A model generated the notes under the pieces. It worked only from the letters and a program-made list of their open reading frames with translations, was not told the DNA's origin and searched no databases. The position numbers and the translations under genes were made by a program. A stretch of 64,000 bases of DNA from Pseudomonas congelans. GTDB taxonomy: Bacteria > Pseudomonadota > Gammaproteobacteria > Pseudomonadales > Pseudomonadaceae. Shown piece after piece: positions 1-11,198 of the stretch. The stretch spans positions 127,671 through 191,670 of the forward strand of contig NZ_FNJH01000005.1 of NCBI RefSeq assembly GCF_900103225.1, given 5' to 3'. The stretch's first letter is position 1. Each line of letters opens with the position of its first letter.

Positions 1-1167
1 GAAGCGTTGCGGCTCTCGCAGGACGCCCTGCATCAGGCGCAGAAGCTGGAGGCCATCGGTCAACTCACTGGCGGCGTGGCACATGACTTCAACAACCTGC
101 TGACGGTGATCCGCTCGTGCAGCGATCTGTTGAAATCGCCGAACCTTGAAGAGTCTCGTCGTGTGAAGTACGTCGAGGCCATTTCCAGCACCGTCGACCG
201 GGCAGCTCGCCTGACCGGTCAGTTGCTGGCGTTTGCCCGACGTCAGGCCTTGCAGCCGGAAGTGTTCGATGTGTGCAAGAGCGTGGCGCGTATTGGCGAG
301 ATGATGGACACGCTTACCGGCGCGCGTATTCAAGTCAGCATCGACCTGCCTGCCGGGCCGTGCTTCATCTTTGCGGACGGCAGCCAGTTCGATACTGCGC
401 TGGTCAACATGGTAGTCAACGCCCGCGATGCGATGTCCGGTGCAGGCAAGCTGGTCATAAAGGTTGAATGCGCTGCCTGCTATGCGGCAGATAAGCCCGC
501 TTCACTTGGCGAGAGTGACTATGTGAAGGTATCCCTGACTGATACCGGCGCGGGTATTGCCAAAGATAAGCTGGGCCTGATCTTCGAACCGTTCTATACC
601 ACCAAGAGTGTCGGCCAGGGCACAGGGCTGGGTCTGTCGCAGGTATTCGGGTTTGCCAAACAGTCGGGTGGTGAAGTCCTGGTTGAAAGCGAACTGGGCA
701 AAGGCAGCCGCTTCACACTGTGCCTGCCCAGCGCACAGAATCACGAAGTCGTCCAGGAAGACAATCACCCTACGCTCACCCCATTGCCCGGACTGTGCGT
801 GCTGATGGTCGAGGACAATCAGGATATCGGCACCTATACGCGCCCCATGCTTGAGCAGCTTGGCTTTCAGGTGCTCTGGGTGAGCAGTGCCGCCGAGGCG
901 CTGAAAGAGCTTTCCGGCAACCCGGAAAACTTTCATGTGGTGTTCTCGGATATCGCCATGCCGGGCATGAGCGGTCTGGAGCTGTATGGCGAAATCGAAG
1001 CGCGCTATCCGTGGATGCCGGTAGTTCTTACCACCGGGTACAGCACTGAGTTCGCGACGATCGCTCAGGACGAAACACACCGCTTTGATCTGTTGCAGAA
1101 ACCCTATTCCAGAGACGATCTGGCGGCAATTCTGCACAAGGCCGTGAGCCGTACCGGCGAACACTGA
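1..1167 (+). CDS. Hybrid sensor histidine kinase/response regulator, 5' end outside window
   Basis: This is the C-terminal part of a two-component hybrid kinase; the frame is open from the first base, so the sensor region lies upstream of the window. The visible protein starts inside a HisKA domain whose phospho-accepting His sits in the motif GGVAHDFNNLL (about residue 28). The HATPase domain follows, with N box VVNARDAM, G1 box DTGAGI, F box FEPFYTTK and G2 box GQGTGLGLS. A receiver domain (about 265-380) carries the acidic pair in VEDNQD, the phospho-acceptor Asp in FSDIAMPGMSG and the Lys in LLQKPY. All catalytic motifs look intact. The signal and the target cannot be read from this fragment. 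Confidence 0.93.
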   Translation, partial: EALRLSQDALHQAQKLEAIGQLTGGVAHDFNNLLTVIRSCSDLLKSPNLEESRRVKYVEAISSTVDRAARLTGQLLAFARRQALQPEVFDVCKSVARIGEMMDTLTGARIQVSIDLPAGPCFIFADGSQFDTALVNMVVNARDAMSGAGKLVIKVECAACYAADKPASLGESDYVKVSLTDTGAGIAKDKLGLIFEPFYTTKSVGQGTGLGLSQVFGFAKQSGGEVLVESELGKGSRFTLCLPSAQNHEVVQEDNHPTLTPLPGLCVLMVEDNQDIGTYTRPMLEQLGFQVLWVSSAAEALKELSGNPENFHVVFSDIAMPGMSGLELYGEIEARYPWMPVVLTTGYSTEFATIAQDETHRFDLLQKPYSRDDLAAILHKAVSRTGEH

Positions 1168-1171
1168 TGGT

Positions 1172-1191
1172 ATGGATTCGTATGAATCCAT
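1172..1191. repeat. Inverted repeat after the hybrid kinase
   Basis: ATGGATTC and GAATCCAT are perfect 8-base arms with a 4-base loop, placed five bases after the kinase stop codon. No T-run follows, so it is a weak terminator or an mRNA-end hairpin at best. Confidence 0.4.
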
Positions 1192-1333
1192 TACGCCACC
1201 GGATTCATTGATGCCTGATACGCATGAGTGAATCCCGGCACTCCCGACACATAAAACCAAGACAACACCCGTTGCCTTGATTCAAAATCACGCAAAACAT
1301 CGCAGTACTCTTAGAGCAGGGAGCATTTTCGAG

Positions 1334-3024
<1,691 letters not shown>

Positions 3025-3028
<4 letters not shown>

Positions 3029-4665
3029 CGGCGATGGATTGCTGGAGCGTACTGGATCTGAGTCACGATGCCGACGAACGCAGCATCAAACGCCAATACG
3101 CCAGACTGCTGAAAACCACCCGGCCCGACGACGATCCGGTCGCCTTTCAAACACTGCGCGATGCGTACGAGCAGGCACTGAACCGGGCAAAAAATCGTGT
3201 CACAGAAGACCGTGGGGACAGTGACGACTGGCCATTTGTGGGTCAGGGGCATGAGTTGTCACCGCGCCACGAGACGCCGGTCGCACAATCGGAAGATCGC
3301 CAGACACCGCCCACGTTTGACAGGGATGAGCCTCCGGTACGGCCGGCGGTAGAGTTGAGCTGGTACGAACAGGCTTGTGATACCACACCGGAAAACCTGC
3401 ATTCGCAACGTCGGATAGCACAGGATCAGGGCTGCGATGAGCTGTTCCAGCAGCACCTGGCAAGGCGCTGCCTGCTGGACCCTGAAGACAACCAGGCACT
3501 GATCAAAGCGGCGGTCGAGCAACTGCACTGGCTTACACCCTGGCAGAAAGTGCAGCTCAGGGTTCACCAGTCACACCGACTGACTCAGGCACTACTGGAC
3601 AGTTCGCTCGAGCAGTTTCATACCCTGCTCGAACGCAATGAAGAGCGCGCCTTTCTCGATGCGCTCAAGGCTCTCCGGCAACAGCCATGGCTGACATCAT
3701 TCGATCGCCAAGAGCAGCTCGAACAGTGGGTCATGACGCTGTTGCTCAACAACCATGACTGGTCCCCTGCCCTGTTCGAGCGTTTGAGCAGTCTCTTCGG
3801 CTGGGATGAGAAACATGACGTCTATGCCGGGCCACTTTCACTGTGGATGAATCTTGTCCAGCGCTGCGAGAAGAAAGCGTTCATCGCACGTCAGCAGAAA
3901 TTGCTCGAAGAACCGGCGGACAGTCCTGAGGCGATTGCCGCGCGCCTGCTGCTGCAACCGCCTCCCCTGGATGAGCGGCTGCGCCTGGCACGGCAGGGCG
4001 ACGAAGCGTTATGGCAAGCCTGTGAAAAGCTTGCGTCCGACCTGACACATCGGTTTCCGGAGGCAATGGAGGCATTTCCTGAGTCAGATGTGCAGTCCTG
4101 GCGAAAGCTACCTAAGCAGGTGTCATTCAACCCCAATCTCAGAGCCTATTTTTTTGGCGTTCTGGTGATCCTGACAACGGCGTCGCTGGACCCCTCCAGG
4201 GCCAACGCCAACTGGTACGAGATAGCCGGAATTGCGCTGACGGTCCCCGTATTCTTCCTGCTGGTGATCTACATATTCATGTCGTTCTGGCGACCTTTCG
4301 CTGAACGTATCAAGCCGCTGGACATGCGCTGGAGCGAGCGCCTGCTGCCCGATTATCTAAGCTGGCCCGGCTATCAGGCGCTGGTGCTGCGTCATGGCAT
4401 TCCGATTGCCACGCTGGGCTATGTCTGCCTCAAGAAAGGCCCCGTGCTGGCATCGCTGTGGGGCGTGGTGCTAATGCTGTGGATCGTGCTGTCGCCGTAC
4501 CGAATTTGCGCTTTTCAGGACGCCCTGGCCGTCAGGACCGGCGGTTGGGACAGTTTAAAAGCCTACTGCGTCAGAAATACCTTCAAAGGGATCATGATCC
4601 TCATGGGGCTGATGCTTGCCTTCGTTATCGGAGTGATTGCTTTCGGGCCTGCACGCGTCCATTGA
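3025..4665 (+). CDS. Membrane J-domain co-chaperone (DjlC-like) partner of HscC
   Basis: The N-terminal 50 residues form a J-like domain (CWSVLDLSHDADERSIKRQY), but the canonical HPD tripeptide is replaced by RPD in KTTRPDDDPVAFQ. The middle, about 100-360, is alpha-helical with many Leu/Gln/Glu residues. Four hydrophobic segments near 372-390, 398-420, 455-490 and 515-540 suggest C-terminal anchoring in the inner membrane. E. coli HscC works with membrane J-proteins DjlB/DjlC; the overlap here supports the same pairing. A GTG at 3025 gives a four-base GTGA overlap with the hscC stop and a GAGG motif six bases upstream; GTG 3022 and ATG 3034 are alternatives. The partner relationship is inferred. 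Confidence 0.85.
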
Positions 4666-4685
4666 CGCTATCCGCACGCCTATCG

Positions 4686-4730
4686 GCAAGAATCCGCTTA
4701 CCCGTATACGGCAGATAAGCGGATTCTTGC
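4686..4730 (+). terminator. Hairpin terminator after hscC-djlC pair
   Basis: A perfect 15-base inverted repeat (GCAAGAATCCGCTTA and its complement) with a 15-base loop lies just after the J-domain gene. A weak T/A-containing tail follows, so intrinsic termination is plausible though not textbook. Confidence 0.6.
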
Positions 4731-4847
4731 TCATCACATTCTCCCGACCGCTCTAGAACAAGCCCTCATGGTGTGGCACAGCTCCTGCTATGTAACGTGC
4801 AGGGCATCCAATGCCTCCTTCCAAAAATAATGAAAACAAGGAACACC

Positions 4848-6173
4848 ATGGAAACTTCCAATCCCGCCTCCCATGGGTCGGCTGCTACTGCCGCTGGCCA
4901 GAAAACCACCTCCAGCCGTCTCAAATCGATCTTCAGTGGCTCGGTCGGCAACATGGTCGAGTGGTACGACTGGTACGTCTACGCCGCCTTCTCGCTGTAC
5001 TTCGCCAAAGCCTTCTTTCCCAAGGGCGACACCACCGCACAGCTACTCAACACCGCCGCGATCTTTGCCGTCGGCTTTCTGATGCGACCTATCGGTGGCT
5101 GGCTGATGGGGCTGTACGCCGACTACAAAGGGCGCAAGGCTGCGCTGATGGCATCGGTGCTGCTGATGTGCTTCGGCTCGCTGATCATTGCCCTGACGCC
5201 AGGCTATGAAAGCATCGGCGTCGGTGCTCCGACCCTGCTGGTGTTCGCCCGCTTGCTGCAGGGGCTGTCTGTTGGCGGTGAATACGGCACGTCCGCCACC
5301 TACCTCAGTGAAATGGCCACCAAGGAGCGTCGCGGCTTCTTCTCCAGCTTTCAGTACGTCACGCTGATTTCCGGCCAGCTCATCGCGCTGGGCGTGCTGA
5401 TCGTTCTGCAGCAGACGCTGACCACCGAGCAGCTGTATGCCTGGGGCTGGCGTATCCCGTTCGTCATCGGTGCCCTGTGTGCAATCGTCGCGCTGTTCCT
5501 GCGTCGCGGCATGGAAGAAACCGAGTCGTTCACGCGCAAGAAGAAGGAAAAGCCCAAGGAAAGCCTGATGCGCACACTGATGCGTCATCCCAAGGAATTG
5601 ATGACCGTTGTCGGTCTGACCATGGGCGGGACGCTGGCTTTCTATACTTACACCACTTACATGCAGAAGTACCTGGTCAACACCGTCGGCATGAGCATCA
5701 CCGACTCGACGTCGATATCAGCGGCGACACTGTTCCTGTTCATGCTGTTGCAGCCGGTTATCGGTGCACTGTCCGACAAGGTGGGGCGCCGTCCGATCCT
5801 GATTGCGTTTGGCGTGCTGGGAACGCTGTGTACCGTACCAATCCTGACCACGCTGCATACCATTCAGACGTGGTGGGGGGCGTTCTTCCTGATCATGGCA
5901 GCACTGATCATTGTCAGCGGCTATACCTCGATCAACGCGGTGGTAAAGGCCGAGCTTTTCCCGACCGAGATCCGCGCGCTGGGCGTCGGTCTGCCTTACG
6001 CACTGACGGTATCGATATTCGGGGGCACTGCGGAATACATTGCGCTGTGGTTCAAGAGCATCGGTATGGAAACCGGTTACTACTGGTACGTCACTGCTTG
6101 TATTGCCTGCTCGCTGGCGGTGTATGTCTTCATGAAAGATACCCGCAAGCACTCGCGTATCGAAACTGACTGA
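4848..6173 (+). CDS. kgtP: MFS dicarboxylate/alpha-ketoglutarate permease
   Basis: A 441-residue major facilitator of the metabolite:H+ symporter family with about 12 membrane segments. The hallmark first segment NMVEWYDWYVYAAFSLYF, the loop motif GGWLMGLYADYKGRK and the GLSVGGEYGT motif place it with KgtP/PcaT/ShiA-type proteins that import dicarboxylates across the inner membrane. The ATG at 4848 is chosen because AAGGAA lies four bases before it; the frame is open upstream to 4773 without good initiation signals. A paralogue, pcaT, lies at 18415-19716. It stands alone between the HscC operon and a REP element, so its exact substrate (2-oxoglutarate or another diacid) is not settled. Confidence 0.85.
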   Translation: METSNPASHGSAATAAGQKTTSSRLKSIFSGSVGNMVEWYDWYVYAAFSLYFAKAFFPKGDTTAQLLNTAAIFAVGFLMRPIGGWLMGLYADYKGRKAALMASVLLMCFGSLIIALTPGYESIGVGAPTLLVFARLLQGLSVGGEYGTSATYLSEMATKERRGFFSSFQYVTLISGQLIALGVLIVLQQTLTTEQLYAWGWRIPFVIGALCAIVALFLRRGMEETESFTRKKKEKPKESLMRTLMRHPKELMTVVGLTMGGTLAFYTYTTYMQKYLVNTVGMSITDSTSISAATLFLFMLLQPVIGALSDKVGRRPILIAFGVLGTLCTVPILTTLHTIQTWWGAFFLIMAALIIVSGYTSINAVVKAELFPTEIRALGVGLPYALTVSIFGGTAEYIALWFKSIGMETGYYWYVTACIACSLAVYVFMKDTRKHSRIETD

Positions 6174-6228
6174 TCGGATTGCGACGATTCTCGTGCCCAA
6201 GCTCCGCTCTCATCGTTATATACAAATC

Positions 6229-6262
6229 TCGTGGGAGCGAGCTTGCTCGCGAAGAGGCCGGT
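6229..6262. repeat. REP-type palindromic element
   Basis: The stretch GTGGGAGCGAGCTTGCTCGC followed by GAAGAGGCC is the typical Pseudomonas repetitive extragenic palindrome, with GCGAGC/GCTCGC arms around a TT loop. It lies in the 592-base gene-free interval 6174-6765. The rest of that interval is comparatively AT-rich and shows no convincing gene, only short overlapping frames. Confidence 0.8.
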
Positions 6263-6765
6263 ACAGCCTCCAGAAATAGAGCGTTATGACTGACTCTTCT
6301 TGAGCAATGGGGATCGCCGCCCCGTTCACTCCATTTTTCGGGCTTATCGAGACGTGTGTATAACGCTGAGGACTCCGCGCAGGCAGAAGAGTCATTCAGG
6401 CTCACTTACAACGATCAATATCATCGCCCGCATTGATACATCAGCCGCTCCAAAACAATCAATTACATCCAGGACCTGCAACAGAGTGTTACAGAGCGGT
6501 GCGCCATTTAGCCAACTTTCAGCAACAACCCTTTGAATAAACTGTACTTTAAATTTGTCAAGAGCGTTTATTACAAGACTTTTCAAGAATCGCACCACAA
6601 TAATGCATTCCCCGCCGAAAGGCCCGAAATCAGCGCATTACAGCCAACTATCATTTTCAGCGATGATCGCTAGCAATCCTATTAACTTCTTAATAATCCG
6701 CTGGCGCGTAGCATTGCCTCCATACCGGGATGACAACTCACCCGACACTCATTGGAGACATCATC

Positions 6766-7083
6766 ATGAAAACCAACACACTGATCTTTGGCCTGGCTAT
6801 CTCTGTTCTGGCTTCGAGCGCATTTGCACTTCCAGCTACCAACGTTCAAAGCGACCTGTCCAGCTCCACCATCGTTGCTGAAGGTGGTACCAAACACACT
6901 AACGTAGGTTCGATCCGCGTATCTGCCGATGGCGCAGATCACGTCGGTGCCAACCGTCTCGCCTCTGATGGCGCAGACCGCGTCGGTGCCAACCGTCAGG
7001 CCGCCGATGGCGCAGACCATGTCGGTGCCAATCGTCTTGCTGCAGACGGTGCAGATCGCGTAGGCGCCAATCGTCTGGGCTGA
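6766..7083 (+). CDS. Small secreted protein with four 13-residue repeats
   Basis: A 105-residue protein starting at ATG 6766 (GGAG nine bases upstream). Residues 1-21 are a clear Sec signal peptide (MKTNTLIFGLAISVLASSAFA with an AFA-type cleavage site). After a short polar spacer, residues about 53-104 are four tandem copies of a 13-residue unit of the form ADGAD[HR]VGANRLA, with only a few substitutions. The underlying 39-base DNA repeats differ at synonymous positions, so the protein sequence appears to be selected. The product should be periplasmic or extracellular. The Asp/Gly/Asn-rich repeat might be a turn-rich, possibly cation-binding structure, but no function is recognised. A terminator follows directly, so it is monocistronic. 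Confidence 0.8.
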   Translation: MKTNTLIFGLAISVLASSAFALPATNVQSDLSSSTIVAEGGTKHTNVGSIRVSADGADHVGANRLASDGADRVGANRQAADGADHVGANRLAADGADRVGANRLG

Positions 7084-7101
7084 TCGCTCACGCCACACCC
7101 C

Positions 7102-7129
7102 AAGCCCGGCCGATGTCGGGCTTCTTTAT
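7102..7129 (+). terminator. Terminator of the repeat-protein gene
   Basis: AAGCCCG and CGGGCTT form a seven-base-pair GC-rich stem with a short loop, followed by TCTTT, 18 bases after the stop codon. Confidence 0.75.
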
Positions 7130-7226
7130 GTCTGGCTCAGGATGAAACACACACACTGCTCTGGCATCCTCTGCAAATGCGCAGCACTATGCTGACATCC
7201 ACTATTGAGCCCATCAGGAACCGAGC

Positions 7227-7850
7227 ATGTCAGACGCTATTCACTCCTACGAGCCATCCAAGGGTCACGGCCTGCCGCACGACCCCTTCAATGCGATTGT
7301 AGGCCCACGCCCGATTGGCTGGATTTCGTCGCAGGATGCCAACGGCAAACTCAACCTGGCACCCTATAGCTTCTTCAATGCGTTCAACTACGTGCCGCCG
7401 ATCATCGGGTTCTGCAGCGTCGGTCGCAAGGACAGCCTCAATAATATCGAGCAGACCGGTGAGTTCGTCTGGAACCTGGCGACCCGCTCGCTGGCCGAAG
7501 CCATGAACCAGAGCTGCGCGCCGGTGGCACCGGACGTCAGCGAATTCGAGCTGGCAAACCTGACACCACTGGCCTCACAGATCGTCTCGGTACCGCGTGT
7601 ACTCGAAACGCCGGTGTCGTTCGAGTGCAAGGTCACGCAGATCATTCAATTGCAGCGCGCCGACAAGGAACTGGTGCCCAGCTGGCTGATTCTGGGCGAG
7701 GTGGTGGCGGTGCACATCGACAAGTCGCTGCTCAAGGACGGCGTTTACGACACTGCCGCCGCCGAGCCGATTCTGCGCGGCGGCGGCCCGGCGGATTACT
7801 TCCAGCTCGGCCCGGAAGCGCTGTTCAAGATGTTCCGCCCAGGCGCCTGA
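7227..7850 (+). CDS. Flavin reductase-like (FMN-binding split-barrel) protein
   Basis: A 207-residue protein of the flavin reductase/DIM6-NTAB family. The N-terminal motif NAIVGPRPIGWISS followed by NLAPYSFFNAFNYVPP and a Gly-rich region around residues 60-75 is the FMN-binding split-barrel signature. Such proteins bind FMN and reduce flavin with NAD(P)H or act as small flavoenzymes on aromatic or redox substrates in the cytosol. AGGAA lies six bases before the ATG at 7227. It is followed tail-to-tail by a small minus-strand gene, so context gives no pathway. Substrate unknown. Confidence 0.85.
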   Translation: MSDAIHSYEPSKGHGLPHDPFNAIVGPRPIGWISSQDANGKLNLAPYSFFNAFNYVPPIIGFCSVGRKDSLNNIEQTGEFVWNLATRSLAEAMNQSCAPVAPDVSEFELANLTPLASQIVSVPRVLETPVSFECKVTQIIQLQRADKELVPSWLILGEVVAVHIDKSLLKDGVYDTAAAEPILRGGGPADYFQLGPEALFKMFRPGA

Positions 7851-8090
7851 TCAGGCTTCAGGCCATACCGGTTCGCCCTCTGCATCAATATCGACCAGCC
7901 GCTGCAGCTCTTGCACAGCGGCGAGGTCGGCATCATCGGCGGTCTTGAATTTCTGGTCCGGCAGCAGCGCATGGAAACGCGGGGCGCCGCCAGCGCCCAG
8001 TGCCTTAACGGCGATCGCCGCGTTGTAACCCTGCTCGGACGGCATCACTGCCGAGACCACTTCAAACCCGTTGTATTCCTTGCGTGCCAT
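7851..8090 (-). CDS. Conserved small hypothetical protein
   Basis: A 79-residue acidic protein with no signal peptide or membrane segment, beginning MARKEYNGFEVVSAVMP. I prefer the ATG at 8090 over the upstream one at 8108 because the conserved-looking K/R-E-Y-x-G-F-E start and a GAGAGA purine stretch fit it best. The stop codon directly abuts the stop of the flavin reductase-like gene on the other strand. I do not recognise the family. The even amino-acid composition and lack of overlap with a better frame make it a credible gene. Confidence 0.65.
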   Translation of the reverse strand: MARKEYNGFEVVSAVMPSEQGYNAAIAVKALGAGGAPRFHALLPDQKFKTADDADLAAVQELQRLVDIDAEGEPVWPEA

Positions 8091-8255
8091 GTCTCTCAAC
8101 CCTGCCAATACGTCAAAGCGCGAATTCTAGCGCGTCTTTCGGCTCGTCCGACACGCGGCATGCAGCGATGACGACAGCCAACGCAAACCCCAACCTTGTC
8201 CTACACTCTAATCAGTCCTTTCAAACTGCTCTGTAGCCGAGGTAAGGAGTGCGTC

Positions 8256-8426
8256 ATGAAAGCAATAACAAGAAAGTGCATGGTTGTCGCAGGAGCTCTG
8301 GCGGTATTGGCCGTATACAGCGCCGGAGCCTATCGTAACGAACTGACACGCCAGGCCCCGCAGGTCGCCAGTTGTACGTTTGGTCATTGCGTGCCAACCG
8401 ACGCAACCTTCAGCGCCTTGCGATGA
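8256..8426 (+). CDS. Small membrane or secreted protein, 56 residues
   Basis: ATG 8256 is preceded by a strong AAGGAG eight bases upstream. Residues about 8-26 are hydrophobic (MVVAGALAVLAVYSAGA), compatible with a signal peptide or single membrane anchor. The rest is a short polar tail with two Cys in the arrangement SCTFGHC that could form a disulfide in the periplasm. No family is recognised. Confidence 0.6.
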   Translation: MKAITRKCMVVAGALAVLAVYSAGAYRNELTRQAPQVASCTFGHCVPTDATFSALR

Positions 8427-8535
8427 GGCTCGCACAGCGTGAATTGCATCGTCATTCCGCAAAGGCAGCTATCGATTAGCAAGCTATCGGATTAGACTGG
8501 CCAGACTCTCCCGCCACACTTGCGGCGGGTCAACA

Positions 8536-10050
8536 TTGCCATCAGGTTTTGCCTTGACCAGTCTTAATCAAACGCCTCCGGCCATCCGCAGCATCCTGTT
8601 TGCGTTGATGATGGCAGTCCTGCTCAGCGCGCTGGACCAAACCATCGTCGCGGTCTCGATGCCGGCCATTTCCGCCCAGTTCAGAGACATCGATCTGCTG
8701 GCCTGGGTCATATCCGCCTACATGGTCTCGCTGACCGTGGCCGTGCCGATCTACGGCAAACTCGGCGATCTTTACGGGCGACGCAAACTGATGCTGTTCG
8801 GGCTGGGGCTTTTCACCCTGGCTTCGCTGTTCTGTGGCCTGGCGCAAAGCATGGAACAACTGGTGCTGGCGCGGGTTCTTCAAGGCATTGGCGCGGGCGG
8901 GATGGTTTCGGTCAGCCAGGCGATCATCGCCGACATCGTGCCACCTCGCGAACGCGGCCGCTATCAGGGTTACTTCAGCAGCATGTATGCCGTGGCCAGC
9001 GTTGCAGGGCCGGTGCTCGGCGGCCTGATGACTGAATACCTGTCCTGGCGCTGGGTGTTCCTGATCAATCTGCCGCTGGGAGCAGCCGCGCTGATCGTCG
9101 CATATCGAACCCTCGTCGGCCTGCCAGTGCCGCAGCGCAAGCCGATTATCGATTACCTGGGTACCGTGCTGATGATCATCGGCCTGACAGCGCTACTGTT
9201 GGGAATTACCGAAATTGGCCAGGGGCATGGCCTCGGCGATGCCGAGGTCCAATTGTTACTGGGCACTGCCCTGCTGACACTGGCCATTTTCGTCTGGTAC
9301 GAACGTCGCACTGCCGAACCCTTGCTGCCCATGCACCTGTTCACCAACAAGAGCGCCGTGCTGTGCTGGTGCACGGTATTCTTCACCAGTTTTCAGGCCA
9401 TCTCCCTGATTGTGTTGATGCCGCTGCGTTACCAGACCGTCACCGGTGGCGGAGCGGACAGCGCCGCCCTGCACTTGCTTCCACTGGCTATCGGCATGCC
9501 GATGGGCGCCTATTTCGCCGGGCGACGCACCGCGCATACCGGGCGCTACAAGCCGCTGATCCTGACCGGTGCGCTGCTGATGCCGGTTGCGATTCTGGGC
9601 ATGGCCTTCACGCCTCCGCAATCATTGATAGTCATGAGCCTGTTCATGATTCTCACCGGTGTTGCGACCGGCATGCAGTTCCCCACCTCATTGGTCGGCA
9701 CTCAGAATTCGGTTCAACCGCGGGATATGGGCGTGGCCACCAGCACGACCAATCTGTTCCGCTCGCTGGGTGGTGCGGTGGGTGTGGCCCTGATGTCGGC
9801 GCTGCTGTTGGCCATGTTGCAGCACACCGGGGTCGGCCAACTCGGTGCAGGCGCACTGGGTGGCGAAGGCAGCTCCGGCAATGTGCTGCTCGACAGCCTT
9901 AACGCGGCAACCGGACCCGCGCTGGAAACCCTGCGCGCCGAACTGGCATTGACCTTCAGAAACCTGCTGATGACCAGCGCGGCCATTTCGCTGCTCGGTC
10001 TTGCGGCAGCCGTGGTGATGCCCAATACGTTGCTGCGAGGACGTGACTGA
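8536..10050 (+). CDS. MFS multidrug exporter, DHA2 (14-TMS) family
   Basis: About 504 residues with roughly 14 hydrophobic segments. Motif D1 at LLSALDQTIVAVSMPAI, motif A at GKLGDLYGRRKLMLFG and motif C-like GPVLGGLMTEYLSWRW are those of EmrB/QacA-type drug:H+ antiporters in the inner membrane. No adaptor (EmrA-like) gene is adjacent, so it probably acts alone or with a distant partner. The start is uncertain: no ATG precedes the first membrane segment. TTG 8536 or TTG 8554 are the candidates, the latter with CAGG seven bases upstream. A PA4343-like gene occupies a similar backbone position in P. aeruginosa by my recollection. Confidence 0.85.
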   Translation: MPSGFALTSLNQTPPAIRSILFALMMAVLLSALDQTIVAVSMPAISAQFRDIDLLAWVISAYMVSLTVAVPIYGKLGDLYGRRKLMLFGLGLFTLASLFCGLAQSMEQLVLARVLQGIGAGGMVSVSQAIIADIVPPRERGRYQGYFSSMYAVASVAGPVLGGLMTEYLSWRWVFLINLPLGAAALIVAYRTLVGLPVPQRKPIIDYLGTVLMIIGLTALLLGITEIGQGHGLGDAEVQLLLGTALLTLAIFVWYERRTAEPLLPMHLFTNKSAVLCWCTVFFTSFQAISLIVLMPLRYQTVTGGGADSAALHLLPLAIGMPMGAYFAGRRTAHTGRYKPLILTGALLMPVAILGMAFTPPQSLIVMSLFMILTGVATGMQFPTSLVGTQNSVQPRDMGVATSTTNLFRSLGGAVGVALMSALLLAMLQHTGVGQLGAGALGGEGSSGNVLLDSLNAATGPALETLRAELALTFRNLLMTSAAISLLGLAAAVVMPNTLLRGRD

Positions 10051-10064
10051 TCGGCCTTTGCGGC

Positions 10065-11198
10065 TCAGGAAGGCACCCCGGCCCAGAACCATTGTGTTTT
10101 CTTGCTCTTTATATGGGCAAACGCAGGCATGAGCTCACCCTTGTCGAAGTGACGACGGGAGCCTGACTGTGCGCTGCTGAACCAGCTGCCTGATCGAGGG
10201 CATGCTTGCCCGGCATCGACCGGCGGCAGCGGCTTTTCATCGAATCGCGCATACCACTGCGCGGTGGTTTCGTCGGTAAAGCCAATTCCGGGAGCCAGGT
10301 AGGGATGGAGATTGCCGGTGTCCTGCAGGCGAATCGGCTTGATCATCCTGTTGACCGTCACATAAGGCTGCGGCGGCGGCAACCCTCTCCCGCCCAGTTC
10401 AGGCACCTCACCAGCGCGAATGATCAGTCCGTTGCGGTAGGTGTGGAATACGATCTCGCGGTGCGCACTCATCTCGCCGCGCATTTTGTCGCTGCCTCCC
10501 AACTGCCTGACGAATGCCTCGCCGAGCACGGTGTACCAGCTGACACCCTTGATACGGTCCAACAGACGCAGGCTTTCAATGTGCGGACCGGGATCGACCA
10601 TCAGCCCGCTGTAATCCTGAGCGAGCCGATACTCCCAGGGCAGATACTGATGACCATCGCACGGCAACACGCAGGCGAGACCTCCAAAGCCGTGCTCGGC
10701 CTGCACTTCGCTGCTCAGGTATCTGATCCACTCCTCGTACTGTTTCAAGCCGTCGGGCTCGGTCAGGTACGACCAGGGAAGCACCATTTTCAGACACGAT
10801 CGATCGTTGTCGGCCTGCCCCTTCGAGGTGTTCATCACAAACAGGCTGTAGGTGGCGACTTCAGCCTGAGTGGCGCTGGCGATAGACCAGATGAACTGCT
10901 CGTCTGGCGGGCTCTCGACAATCTGCCGGCGGGTCGAGGCAAACCCCGAGCCGCTCAGGCGACGCATGCGTTTGAAGAGTTGCCATTTGAGCTTCGTTTT
11001 GAACGCGTCGTAAAAGCGCGAAAAGCAGGCTTCGACACGACGCTTCATCTCCGCGGTGTGGCCATCGCGAAAATACAGCGTGGTGATCAATCCCAATCGT
11101 ATGACCGGTGTGCCCAACGCGGAATCCATAGCCACGCGTTCGGATTTTTGCGTGATCCTGGCCAATAACCTCACAGCGTCAGTTGCCACATCCGACAT
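10065..11198 (-). CDS. DUF3396 / type VI immunity-family protein
   Basis: A 377-residue soluble protein of the DUF3396 family, later renamed type VI immunity for VRR-NUC effectors. Supporting blocks are GVSWYTVLGEAFVRQLGG near residue 235, the HTYRNGLIIRAGEVPELG strand region, YVTVNRMIKPIR, and the C-terminal aromatic end KKTQWFWAGVPS. Members are thought to neutralise nuclease toxins in the cytoplasm, consistent with the lack of a signal peptide. ATG 11198 is preceded by GGGGAGG. The start overlaps the end of a 67-codon ORF by 20 bases, so the two are translationally coupled. No VRR-NUC nuclease is visible nearby, so it may be an orphan immunity gene. The immunity role is inferred from the family. 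Confidence 0.75.
   Translation of the reverse strand: MSDVATDAVRLLARITQKSERVAMDSALGTPVIRLGLITTLYFRDGHTAEMKRRVEACFSRFYDAFKTKLKWQLFKRMRRLSGSGFASTRRQIVESPPDEQFIWSIASATQAEVATYSLFVMNTSKGQADNDRSCLKMVLPWSYLTEPDGLKQYEEWIRYLSSEVQAEHGFGGLACVLPCDGHQYLPWEYRLAQDYSGLMVDPGPHIESLRLLDRIKGVSWYTVLGEAFVRQLGGSDKMRGEMSAHREIVFHTYRNGLIIRAGEVPELGGRGLPPPQPYVTVNRMIKPIRLQDTGNLHPYLAPGIGFTDETTAQWYARFDEKPLPPVDAGQACPRSGSWFSSAQSGSRRHFDKGELMPAFAHIKSKKTQWFWAGVPS

Noticed and set aside
6682..7098. Minus-strand repeat-containing frame over the small secreted protein
   Set aside because: The 39-base repeats make every frame look repetitive; only the plus frame has a signal peptide and a ribosome site.
10206..11168. A 320-codon plus-strand frame opposite the DUF3396 gene
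   Set aside because: The minus strand carries family motifs and a ribosome site; the plus frame shows none.
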